Shown here: in pieces, positions 5,800-13,792 of the stretch
How positions within the stretch are numbered: position 1 is the first letter of the stretch
Layout: each line of letters begins with the position of its first letter
Made by a program: the position numbers and the translations under genes
Notes under the pieces: model-generated
Databases searched by the model: none
Told to the model about the DNA's origin: nothing
What the model saw: the letters and a program-made list of their open reading frames with translations, nothing else
Source of the DNA: Polaribacter cellanae
GTDB lineage: Bacteria; Bacteroidota; Bacteroidia; Flavobacteriales; Flavobacteriaceae
DNA: 64,000 nt
Direction: 5' to 3'
Assembly (NCBI RefSeq): GCF_017569185.1
Contig: NZ_CP071869.1
Coordinates: 2,222,001-2,286,000, forward strand

Positions 5800-6357
5800 A
5801 TGAGTAGAAAATATAAATTCCATAATAAAGCAGGTTTATATTTTGCAAGTTTTGCGACTATAAATTGGTTAGATGTATTTACAAGACAAGTATATTTTGA
5901 TGTTTTAGCAGACAGTGTAAGTTATTGTAGAAAAGAGAAAGGGCTAGAATTATATTGTTATTGTTTTATGCCAAGTCATATCCATTTTATCTTTAGAAGT
6001 GCTAACGAACAACCATCAGAATTATTAAGAGATTTTAAACGTCATACATCTAAAAAAGTCATAGAATCTATAGAAAGTAATCCACAAGAAAGTAGAAAAG
6101 AATGGTTATTATGGATGTTTAAAAGAGCAGGAAAAAAGAATGCAACTACCAGTAAATATCAGTTTTGGCAACATCATAATAAACCTATAGAATTGTGGAG
6201 CGAAAAAGTAATCAAACAAAAAATAGATTACATCCATAATAATCCAGTAGCAAGTGGTTTTGTAACGGATGCAATTGATTGGAAATACTCAAGTGCTAGA
6301 AATTATCAAGAAGATAATACTGTTTTAGAAATAGATGATTCAGGTTTTTTAGGGTAG
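5800..6357 (+). CDS. REP-associated tyrosine (Y1) transposase-like protein
   Basis: A 185-residue protein of the IS200-like/RAYT group. The HUH-type metal-binding motif is in CFMPSHIHFIF (about residues 59-69). The nucleophile tyrosine is in KQKIDYIHNNPVASG, a signature of RAYTs, and the C-terminal WKYSSARNY is also typical. I chose MSRKYKF at 5800; an upstream extension to 5719 crosses the terminator hairpin. RAYTs normally act on REP palindromes. GCTAGT/CTAGC-rich repeats at about 5690-5735 are the only nearby candidates. It is present only in A modules and ends 2 bp before the convergent XRE gene. Confidence 0.85.
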   Translation: MSRKYKFHNKAGLYFASFATINWLDVFTRQVYFDVLADSVSYCRKEKGLELYCYCFMPSHIHFIFRSANEQPSELLRDFKRHTSKKVIESIESNPQESRKEWLLWMFKRAGKKNATTSKYQFWQHHNKPIELWSEKVIKQKIDYIHNNPVASGFVTDAIDWKYSSARNYQEDNTVLEIDDSGFLG

Positions 6358-6359
6358 TT

Positions 6360-6708
6360 TTATGCGAGTTGTTTTTGAATATCTTTTTGAAATACAAACG
6401 CTTTAAGCATTGCTTTTACGCTTGTAATATTTTCATCATCTAGCTTTTGCACTTTATGAAATAATTGTAATAGTTCTTCATCATTTAGTTTGTTATTTAT
6501 AATCTGTTCGTTAGAACCGTAAATAAGCGCATCTGTAGAAACTTCTAACGCATCAGCAATCTTTTTAGCCACATCAATAGTTGGTGATGTTAAATTACGT
6601 TCATATCTTGAAATATGTGTTGCGTGTACATTTATCATTTTAGCAAGGTCTCCTTGCGAAATATCTTTCTCTGCACGTATTTTTTTTTAAGTTATCTCCA
6701 AACGACAT
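6360..6708 (-). pseudogene. XRE-family repressor, frameshifted in a poly-T run
   Basis: This is the same gene as the intact 115-residue copy at 39396-39743. Here the T run at 6680-6688 has nine T instead of eight, which shifts the frame after about ten codons from the ATG at 6706-6708. The downstream part (helix-turn-helix around INVHATHISRYERN, then AKKIADALEV) is intact. The cause may be phase variation, decay or a sequencing error. Confidence 0.75.
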
Positions 6709-6832
6709 AAGTGTACTGAATTAGTAAATGAAACATCAAAAATGATATACAAAGTTAGTTAATTATAGACATAAAATGTAATACTGTTAAAAATAATAAT
6801 CAAAGTATATATTTATAAATAAACAAAATGTA

Positions 6833-6840
6833 TATATTTG
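6833..6840 (+). promoter_or_regulatory. -7 element of the ATPase-recombinase operon (A type)
   Basis: TATATTTG is a full TAnnTTTG match, 32 bp before the ATPase ATG. It lies in the 164-bp divergent gap with the XRE gene, so the XRE protein is the likely regulator. TATATATTTA also occurs at about 6806-6815 and may be an operator half. Confidence 0.6.
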
Positions 6841-6872
6841 TAGTCAAATATGATTATTAAAACTTTTTAACA

Positions 6873-8399
6873 ATGTTAGATACAAGTAACTCCAACAACT
6901 ACGAATACATCACAAAACATTTAGAAATTCACATTTTAGGCGGAATAAAGACCAATAAACTAGAGAGTTTACGAATTACGTTATCTATCCAAAAACTAAA
7001 ACAAGAAAACATTTTACGTCATACACTCGATTTATACAACGATAATCAAGTAGAAAAGTTTGTTAGGAAAGTAGCAGAACGATTAGAAGTAGGAACAAGT
7101 ATCGTTAGAAGAACATTACAAGAAGTAACCAAAGAATTAGAAAATTATAGGTTTTTACTTATACAACAATATGAAGAAGCGCATAAACCTTATTTTAAAG
7201 AATTATCTGCAACCGAAGAAAGAGAAGCTATAAAGTTCTTAAAACGAAAGGATTTACTACCAAAAACAAATGAATTGATTGGTAAAGCTGGAGTTATTGG
7301 AGAACAAGTAAATAGATTATTAATGTATTTAATTTTTACAAGTAGAAAAACAAACAATCCATTGCATTGTATCAGTTTAGGAAGTTCGGGAGTTGGGAAA
7401 ACTCATCTACAATCTAAAGTATCAGAACTGATACCTGAAGAAGATAAAGTAGAAATTACAGTATTATCTGCAAACGCTTTTTACTACTTCAATAGAACAG
7501 AATTACAACACAAACTTATTTTAATAGAAGATTTAGACGGAGCAGAATCTGTACTCTATCCACTTCGTGAATTACAATCTAAAAAGAGAATTACAAAAAC
7601 AGTTGTTCATAAAGACGCAAGAGGAAATACAAAAACCATCCATTTAACAGTTGAAGGTCCTGTATCTGTTGCAGGTTGTACCACACAAGAAAGCATTTAC
7701 GAAGATAATTCTAATAGAAGTTTTTTACTGTATATAGATGAAAGTCAAGAACAAGATAGTAGAATAATGAATTACCAAAGGCTTATAAGTGCAGGAAAAA
7801 TAAACGAAGACCAGGAACACAAATCAAGAGAATTGTTAAAAGATGTGCAACGAGTTTTAAAGCCCATAAAAGTAATTAATCCATTTGCAGAATATTTAGA
7901 GTTGCCACAATCGGTTTTTAAACCAAGAAGAACCAACAGCCACTATTTACAATTTATAGAAGCAATTACATTTTACAAACAATATCAGCGAGAGCAACAA
8001 GTAAATGAAGAAACAGGAGAAGTATTTATAGAAACCACAATCGAAGATATTAAAGAAGCTAACGAATTAATTATAGAAGTTCTATTAAGAAAATCTGACA
8101 CACTTACAGGAGCAATTAGAAATCATTTAGAGAATCTAAAAGCCTATTTACAAGAAAATAAACAAACCACGTTTACAAGTTCTGAAATCAGAAGAAAACT
8201 ACGATTAAAAGAAACCACATTAAGAAGATACAATAAGCAACTATTAGCAGAACAATATATTAGAAAAGTAAAAGCAGAAAAAGGTAAAATGTATCATTAT
8301 GAAATTGTGGATATAGAGGAATATACAAACCTTAAAAGTCAGATAGATAAATCATTACAAGATTGTATTGCTAACATCAACTTCGCCACTTCGTCATAA
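6873..8399 (+). CDS. P-loop ATPase with C-terminal winged-helix-like region
   Basis: A 508-residue protein. Residues 1-110 form a charged N-terminal domain with VRRTLQEVTKELENY. Walker A is GSSGVGKT (170-177) and Walker B is LILIEDLDG (215-223). A conserved block TTQESIYEDNSNRSF (270-284) holds a probable arginine finger (Arg282), followed by LLYIDESQEQD. Residues of about 425-475 (FTSSEIRRKLRLKETTLRRYNKQL) look like a winged helix. The arrangement resembles the helicase-like domain of primase-helicase proteins in mobile elements, but no primase or zinc motif is present. It probably remodels DNA or the recombinase complex, in the manner of transposon AAA+ partners; this role is inferred. It is the first gene of the ATPase-TyrR1-TyrR2 operon. 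Confidence 0.8.
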   Translation: MLDTSNSNNYEYITKHLEIHILGGIKTNKLESLRITLSIQKLKQENILRHTLDLYNDNQVEKFVRKVAERLEVGTSIVRRTLQEVTKELENYRFLLIQQYEEAHKPYFKELSATEEREAIKFLKRKDLLPKTNELIGKAGVIGEQVNRLLMYLIFTSRKTNNPLHCISLGSSGVGKTHLQSKVSELIPEEDKVEITVLSANAFYYFNRTELQHKLILIEDLDGAESVLYPLRELQSKKRITKTVVHKDARGNTKTIHLTVEGPVSVAGCTTQESIYEDNSNRSFLLYIDESQEQDSRIMNYQRLISAGKINEDQEHKSRELLKDVQRVLKPIKVINPFAEYLELPQSVFKPRRTNSHYLQFIEAITFYKQYQREQQVNEETGEVFIETTIEDIKEANELIIEVLLRKSDTLTGAIRNHLENLKAYLQENKQTTFTSSEIRRKLRLKETTLRRYNKQLLAEQYIRKVKAEKGKMYHYEIVDIEEYTNLKSQIDKSLQDCIANINFATSS

Positions 8400-8400
8400 G

Positions 8401-8423
8401 TTCGCCACCATTAAAATGGCGAA
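8401..8423. repeat. Inverted repeat at ATPase/TyrR1 junction, A1 copy
   Basis: This is the same TTCGCCA/TGGCGAA inverted repeat as at 1088-1110, with the direct copy upstream in the ATPase 3' end. Confidence 0.5.
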
Positions 8424-8523
8424 GTTAAAATACTGAATAAAAGAAACTTAAATCTACATCGCCATTAAAACTTAAAAAAGGTCAAGGGAATGAAAAAAGT
8501 AGTGAGCCACTACAGCCAAAAAA

Positions 8524-9453
8524 ATGAAGAAACTAAAATTACAAAACGAGAGTTATAGACTATTTGTTGCCAATTATAAAGAATGGTTAGACATTTTAGG
8601 CTATGCAGAAAGTACAGTCTATTACTTGCCAAACCACTTACAAGAGTTCTTCTATTATCTGGAACAAAACCACATTAAAAACATCAATCAAATTACTACT
8701 AAAACCGTAAAAAATTATTACAATTATCTGCAAGAAAGAGCCAACGAAAGACAAAGTGGAGGATTAAGTAAAAGCTATTTAAACAAACATCAACAAGCCT
8801 TAAAAAAGTTCAAAGAATATTTGACTAACCACAATCATACAGGAATAAATATCCATTTAAAATCAGAGAAAAACCCAACAGAAGAAAAGCTAAATATCTT
8901 AACACAATCAGAAATAAAAGAACTTTTTAAAGCAACAGAATTTAGCCATACAGAAACTAAATTTAAATTAAGAGACAAAGCTATTTTAGTCGTTTTATAC
9001 AGTTGTGGATTAAGAAGAAATGAAGCTGTACATCTAAATACGAATGATATATTTTTTGATAAAGAAAGAATATTTGTTAGAAAAGGGAAGAATTATAAAG
9101 AGCGTTTTGTTCCTATAAACAGAAAGAATGCAGAACTATTAGAAGATTATATTTTTGAAGCAAGATTGCAATTTAAAGATGCATATTTAAGTGAAGCCTT
9201 ATTTATTAGTAAGAGAGGAACTCGTTTAAATGGAATGAGTTTAGCCAACAGATTACAGAAAATAGTACAAGCCACCAACAACAAAGAAATAGCAGAAAAG
9301 AGAATCACACTTCACACATTAAGACACTCAATTGCAACTCATTTATTGCAACACGAAGTAAAGTTAGAAAACATCAAAACTTTTTTAGGCCATAGTTCTT
9401 TAGAATCTACACAAATTTACACACACTTGCTTAAAACACTTGAAAATGAATGA
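8524..9453 (+). CDS. Tyrosine recombinase TyrR1, A1 copy
   Basis: This is identical in protein sequence to the copy at 1211-2140, with the complete Arg-Lys-His-Arg-His-Tyr set. It lies 124 bp after the ATPase. It overlaps TyrR2 by 8 bp. Confidence 0.93.
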   Translation: MKKLKLQNESYRLFVANYKEWLDILGYAESTVYYLPNHLQEFFYYLEQNHIKNINQITTKTVKNYYNYLQERANERQSGGLSKSYLNKHQQALKKFKEYLTNHNHTGINIHLKSEKNPTEEKLNILTQSEIKELFKATEFSHTETKFKLRDKAILVVLYSCGLRRNEAVHLNTNDIFFDKERIFVRKGKNYKERFVPINRKNAELLEDYIFEARLQFKDAYLSEALFISKRGTRLNGMSLANRLQKIVQATNNKEIAEKRITLHTLRHSIATHLLQHEVKLENIKTFLGHSSLESTQIYTHLLKTLENE

Positions 9454-10333
9454 TTATAGAAGTTATTTACAGAAAGAAAGTTACGGTTTAACAACGATAG
9501 AAAGTTACACAAAAGGAGCAGAAAACTTTGTAAAATGGTGCAAGAGAAATCATACAACTCCAGATCTAATAGATTACAAAACATTTTTAAAATACATCAA
9601 ATATTTACAAAGAAAAAATACCACAAAAAAGACAATAAAGCATAAAATAGGAACCTTAAAAATATACTTTAAATATCTGTTATCAGAAAATTATAGAATA
9701 GACAATCCAATAGAAAATATCAATATTAAAGGTGTAAAAAGAACCATCAATTACAACGTATTAGAAGCAGACGAATTAGAAGATTTATACTATTCTTACG
9801 AAACTGAAAACATCAAAGACAGCTATCATAAATTAACAGCAAAACGTAATAAAATAATAGTTGGTTTATTAGTCTATCAAGGTTTAAATACAAGTGAACT
9901 CATCAAACTAGAAATTCAAGATTTACAGCTATACAAAGGAAAAATTTATATAAAAAGTGGTGCAAGAAGTAACGCAAGAACCTTAGAATTAAAATCGTGG
10001 CAAGTCATAGAATTATTAGAATATGTAAAAGAAATTAGAGAAGAAATAAAGTTAAAATGGAACATGGAAAATGAACGATTATTTATACCAAACAATGCAA
10101 GATTAGGAAATACAATCCAATTTATTTTAAAGAAATTAAAAAAGATAAATCATAAAGTAAATAATGGAAATCAAATACGAGCTTCAGTAATTACAAACTG
10201 GTTAAAACAATACAATTTAAGACAAGTACAGGTTTTAGCTGGACATCGTTATATAAGTTCAACAGAAAGATACTTACAAGACGATTTAGAAAGTTTACAC
10301 GAAATCGTTAACAACTTCCATCCAATCTCATAG
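9446..10333 (+). CDS. TyrR2, A1 copy
   Basis: The protein is identical to 2133-3020. It has the Asn148 substitution in GLNTSE and NQIR in place of HxxR. The start is set by alignment with other copies. Confidence 0.88.
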   Translation: MNDYRSYLQKESYGLTTIESYTKGAENFVKWCKRNHTTPDLIDYKTFLKYIKYLQRKNTTKKTIKHKIGTLKIYFKYLLSENYRIDNPIENINIKGVKRTINYNVLEADELEDLYYSYETENIKDSYHKLTAKRNKIIVGLLVYQGLNTSELIKLEIQDLQLYKGKIYIKSGARSNARTLELKSWQVIELLEYVKEIREEIKLKWNMENERLFIPNNARLGNTIQFILKKLKKINHKVNNGNQIRASVITNWLKQYNLRQVQVLAGHRYISSTERYLQDDLESLHEIVNNFHPIS

Positions 10334-10385
10334 AAAAAATATGGAACAAAAATTGTACATTTGTTATGCTAAAAACACGACAGTT

Positions 10386-10604
10386 ATGGACTTGCAATTA
10401 AGAAAATACAATTTTATACAACAATTAGTTGATGTAGAAAAAGAAAGCATTATGGCTACTTTAGAACGTGTTTTAAAGCAAGAAAAAGAAGAACACCAAG
10501 AAATCTCAACTGCACACAAAAAAGAATTAGACAATCGTTTAAAAAGCTATAAAGAAAATCCTGATGATGTTTTAGATTGGTCAGCTGTAAAAGAAAATTG
10601 GTAA
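10386..10604 (+). CDS. ParD-like antitoxin, A1 copy
   Basis: Identical to 3073-3291. The TACATTTG promoter motif lies upstream at 10356-10363. Confidence 0.75.
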   Translation: MDLQLRKYNFIQQLVDVEKESIMATLERVLKQEKEEHQEISTAHKKELDNRLKSYKENPDDVLDWSAVKENW

Positions 10605-10913
10605 ATGAGTTATAGCATTAAATTACTCCCAATTGTACACACAGATTTAAAAAAAGCAAAAAAGTGGTACAACAAAGAAAGAGAAGGATTAGGAGAAGAA
10701 TTTAAAATAGAAGTCAATAAAGAGATAGATTATATTGGAGAATATCCACAACATTATCAAAGAAAATACAAAGAATTACGACAATCTTTAGTCACTCGTT
10801 TTCCTTATGCAATTTTTTATTTAGTGGAAGAACAGCAAAAACGAATTGTAATTTTTGGAGTTTTACACACAAGAAGAAATCCAGAAATAGCAAGAAAAAG
10901 AATGAAGAAATAA
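10605..10913 (+). CDS. RelE/ParE-family toxin, A1 copy
   Basis: Identical to 3292-3600. It begins immediately at the antitoxin stop. Confidence 0.85.
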   Translation: MSYSIKLLPIVHTDLKKAKKWYNKEREGLGEEFKIEVNKEIDYIGEYPQHYQRKYKELRQSLVTRFPYAIFYLVEEQQKRIVIFGVLHTRRNPEIARKRMKK

Positions 10914-11855
10914 GATAAAAACTTCGCTTGTTCAACGTCACAAGCTCGCAAAAAAACCAATCAGAATCAGCCCACGCTTGCCATCACTTCTGTAGTTTTT
11001 ACGTCATATTTTTTGTAAACCAACGCATAAAACAGCACATTGTAGCTTGTTCGTTCCTCACAACTCCAAAGAGCTGTTTGCCCACGCTCAAAAACAAAAA
11101 ATCTGCCATAAAATCTACCCCAAGCTAAGTTACATAATAGAAGTTATAATAGCAAAATGCGCTTCAAAAGTACGCTAACGCTGGCATAATTTATTTTGTA
11201 GTTATAACTGCTATTATGTAAAATAGCCGCTCTTCCAACGCTTTTTTACAGCCACTTCTGCCCACGCACTACGAATCCTTTAATTTTTACTACGTAAGCC
11301 AACGCTCCGAATTTGTACAAAAAAAAGCTTCGCAAAAAGACGTCAAGCGAAAAAGCTTGTCTTACTTCTTTGCTCGTTTTTTTGTACAACTCGTGCAAAC
11401 AATATTATGAAAAACAAGTCATTTTATTTTTAGTAGAAAATCCACGCATCAGCCACCTCTTTTTCTACTAAAAATAAAACGTAAGTTCTCATCAAAACGT
11501 TTTAAAAGTTGACGATTTAGAGGCTGGAAAAAGCGAGGAAAATCGACAATTTTTAAAATGTAAACTTCTTGCGTACAGTTTGCGATAGCAAAGCATTAAC
11601 AAATACCAAGTACCTTTCGTCAAGCTCAATACAAGCTATGGTAGCAGTCGGCTATTTTACATAAATGTATTATAGTACAGGAATTAAAGGAATGTACTAT
11701 AATGCCCAATTATGTAACATAGCTTTGGAAATATTCATCATATTTTTTTATATTTACAAAAGGTAGGTTAATGAGGTAAGGACGTTCTTTTTTGTAAATT
11801 TTTTGGAGTAAGTACGTGATAAAAATGCGACCGTTGTTAAAAAAAACGCGTAAAC
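10914..11855. other. Alpha intergenic region, A1 copy
   Basis: This is the same chain of hairpins H1-H7 as 3601-4542, shifted by 7313 bases, with no gene. A small frame on the - strand at 11710-11928 runs through the promoter and junction and is not credible. The region is followed here by a different tip (G), which shows that one intergenic region can precede different tips. Confidence 0.8.
11724..11756 (+). promoter_or_regulatory. Putative outward promoter before tip G
   Basis: Same TTTG-N21-TATATTTA arrangement as at 4411-4443. Confidence 0.45.
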
Positions 11856-12845
11856 TACTATCCCTTTGGTTTGAAACATCGCGGATATAATAACGTGAAA
11901 ATTCTTGGGGCTGGAAATCCACTGGCACAGAAGTTTGGGTATAATGGCATGGAATTAGAAGAATCTCTTGGGTTGAATCTAATGGAAATGAATTTTAGAA
12001 GTTATGACCCCGCTATAGCTCGTTGGACATCTATTGATCCAGTAACTCATTGGAGTATGTCTACTTATACTGCTTTTGATAATAACCCTGTCTTTTGGGC
12101 AGATCCAAGTGGAGCTGATGCTAGAACGATGAGGCTTCAAGATTTAGATGGTAATTGGCATACATTAACTGAAGGTAAAGATTATACAACTATTTATGAG
12201 GCAAGTGATGATTCTCCATCTGATTGTCCACCAGGTGACCCAAATTGTAGTAAAGGAGAAGATGGTAAAATAGACAATAAGTATAAACTAAGTGTTGATA
12301 GTCCAAAAGAAAAGTTACTATCGAGTGGATCAATGTTAGGAACTTTAGCTGCTTCAGATGGACCACTACCGATTATGGATGCTGTAGCTATATCTTATGC
12401 TTTAGATTTAATTTTAGTTTACGGTGCGGCTTATGGTACAGTAGCAATTATAAATTCTATTAATGATGCAGTTTTAGCTGCTGCTGATGCTAATTGGACA
12501 TATGCAAAACAAGAAAAAGAAATACAAAGAATATTAGAAAAAGAGGGAGGTCCTCCAGGAATGACATATATGCTAACAGTAAATTTATCAGGAACTTATA
12601 CAGATGTTAGAGGGAATTCAGTGTATTTAAATGCGGGTGAAGTATGGAAATATGGAGAAACCACTAAAGGAATTAATGGAAGATATACTCGATCTGAATT
12701 AGATGGTATGGTTCCTGGCGGTGTAACAGCGCGACCTCTTTTCTTCGGAAATACAGTCGAAATAAAGGTTCAAGAAAAGATTATGATTTATGGACATTAT
12801 TTAGCAACAGGTTCACTTCCTCCTGGAAATAAGATATTTAGATAA
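11856..12845 (+). CDS. Orphan Rhs C-terminal tip G, GIY-YIG-like nuclease candidate
   Basis: A fragment of 329 codons starting YYPFGLKHRGYNN, with no ATG (TTG 11871 is the first plausible start). Residues 1-86 are Rhs core end (YDPAIARWTSIDP, then FDNNPVFWADPSG). The middle contains an acidic cysteine-bearing segment and a hydrophobic stretch at about 165-195. The last 100 residues suggest a GIY-YIG/URI-fold nuclease: VYLNAGEVWKYGETT supplies the GIY and YIG-like strands, GRYTRSEL the conserved arginine, VQEKIMIYGHY the metal-binding glutamate and LPPGN the asparagine. It would act as a DNase in the target cytoplasm. The domain call rests on motif pattern only. The adjacent small gene is the likely antidote. 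Confidence 0.7.
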   Translation, partial: YYPFGLKHRGYNNVKILGAGNPLAQKFGYNGMELEESLGLNLMEMNFRSYDPAIARWTSIDPVTHWSMSTYTAFDNNPVFWADPSGADARTMRLQDLDGNWHTLTEGKDYTTIYEASDDSPSDCPPGDPNCSKGEDGKIDNKYKLSVDSPKEKLLSSGSMLGTLAASDGPLPIMDAVAISYALDLILVYGAAYGTVAIINSINDAVLAAADANWTYAKQEKEIQRILEKEGGPPGMTYMLTVNLSGTYTDVRGNSVYLNAGEVWKYGETTKGINGRYTRSELDGMVPGGVTARPLFFGNTVEIKVQEKIMIYGHYLATGSLPPGNKIFR

Positions 12846-12859
12846 TAATAAAAATAATT

Positions 12860-13282
12860 ATGGAATTTAATATAGGACCAGAATTTTCTAGAGAATTTAC
12901 CTTTGAAGAAGGTAGGATAACATATAAGCTTGCAGATAAGTTAAATGATTTTTTTAAAGATAAAGAATACGGAGAAAGAATCCTTAAGATTTATATAAGT
13001 GTCATATGTGTATCCAAGGATTTTGAAGCATTTTGTGTAGTGCGTCCTCCTAAAGTATTAAGAAATCAACCAGCTTTAGAATATGAGCTAAAATTAGACT
13101 TTGATACTTTTAAGCCTGCAAGTGAAGAAGAAAGAAAACAATTATTAGTATCAAAAATATTTGAAGTTACTAAAGAGGTTTTAATGAGCAAGACTATAAA
13201 AGGTTTTGAAAAAGAACAATTTATAGAAGATTTAGAATCTTACTTTAAAGAACAAGGATATTTAGAGAAATCTTTATCATAA
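12860..13282 (+). CDS. Immunity protein candidate for tip G
   Basis: A 140-residue soluble acidic protein starting 14 bp after the tip stop. It has no signal peptide or membrane segment. Notable segments are RPPKVLRNQPALEYELKLDFDTF and the C-terminal EQFIEDLESYFKEQGYL. The composition and position fit a cytoplasmic immunity protein binding a nuclease; it faintly resembles Imm44-type proteins, which I cannot confirm. Confidence 0.65.
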   Translation: MEFNIGPEFSREFTFEEGRITYKLADKLNDFFKDKEYGERILKIYISVICVSKDFEAFCVVRPPKVLRNQPALEYELKLDFDTFKPASEEERKQLLVSKIFEVTKEVLMSKTIKGFEKEQFIEDLESYFKEQGYLEKSLS

Positions 13283-13294
13283 GTTAAATAAGAG

Positions 13295-13321
13295 ACCACA
13301 GCGCAAGTTGTGGTTTTTTTA
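13295..13321. terminator. Terminator between immunity gene and convergent XRE gene
   Basis: ACCACA (13295-13300) pairs with TGTGGT (13309-13314), an 8-base loop, followed by a run of T. It ends at the XRE stop region. Confidence 0.65.
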
Positions 13322-13651
13322 TTTAGAATACGTCGCTCTAGCTTTAGCATCTCTTAAAAGCGCATCAATAGCAAAAAGAATATGTTCTTTATCTTCAGTA
13401 GGAAGCTGTTGTATGGTTAGAATTTTATCTACAATAGTATCATCCAAAAGTAAGTCTGTTTTCCCTACCAAATAATCTAAAGAAACACCTAAAACGTCAG
13501 AAAGTTTAGTGGCTACCTCAATAGATGGGTTAGCTTCTCCACGTTCATAACGTCCTAATACATTGTTGTGAATACCCACTTTAGTGGCTAACTCACTTTG
13601 CGAGAACTTATGCTGTTTACGTAACTCCGACAATCTTTTAGAAAAACTCAT
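13319..13651 (-). CDS. XRE-family repressor, beta type
   Basis: About 110 residues from MSFSKRLSEL. An in-frame ATG 15 bases upstream is possible, but MSF aligns with the A-type start. The helix-turn-helix covers FSQSELATKVGIHNNVLGRYERG and is followed by VATKLSDVLGVSLDYLVGK, the standard Cro/CI-type domain. The C-terminal half is helical and may dimerise. It is divergent from the ATPase operon with a 141-bp gap carrying a good promoter, so it probably represses the recombinase operon and itself. Confidence 0.88.
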   Translation of the reverse strand: MSFSKRLSELRKQHKFSQSELATKVGIHNNVLGRYERGEANPSIEVATKLSDVLGVSLDYLVGKTDLLLDDTIVDKILTIQQLPTEDKEHILFAIDALLRDAKARATYSK

Positions 13652-13664
13652 ATTATTAAAATAC

Positions 13665-13766
13665 ACCTTAAAGAGTGTTGAAATACAAATATAAGATACT
13701 TTTTTAGGTATAAAAATACATTGTAAGTTTGTTTTATAAAACGAAATAGGTATATTTACACCTTAA
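13665..13766. promoter_or_regulatory. Divergent control region with repeated TACACCTTAA sites
   Basis: TACACCTTAA occurs at 13665-13674 and 13757-13766. The second copy overlaps the ATPase promoter as part of the imperfect palindrome GGTA-TATTTA-CACC. AGGTATA also recurs. These are candidate operators for the XRE protein. Confidence 0.45.
13728..13758 (+). promoter_or_regulatory. Promoter of the beta ATPase-recombinase operon
   Basis: TTTG (13728-13731), 19-bp spacer, TATATTTA (13751-13758): a good Bacteroidota -33/-7 pair, 34 bp before the ATPase ATG. Confidence 0.6.
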
Positions 13767-13792
13767 TAGTTATATTTTACAACTTATCAACA

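Larger units (their letters stand above)
4543..11855 (+). mobile_element. Module A1 (tip A to alpha intergenic region)
   Basis: A 7.3-kb unit containing tip A, immunity candidate, REP-type transposase, XRE, ATPase, TyrR1, TyrR2, toxin-antitoxin and alpha intergenic region. It is bounded on both sides by the same junction (Rhs codons YYPFG preceded by an alpha end). Bases 1-4542 repeat its last 4.5 kb with an offset of 7313. Mobility is inferred from the recombinases and the reuse of one junction. Confidence 0.7.
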
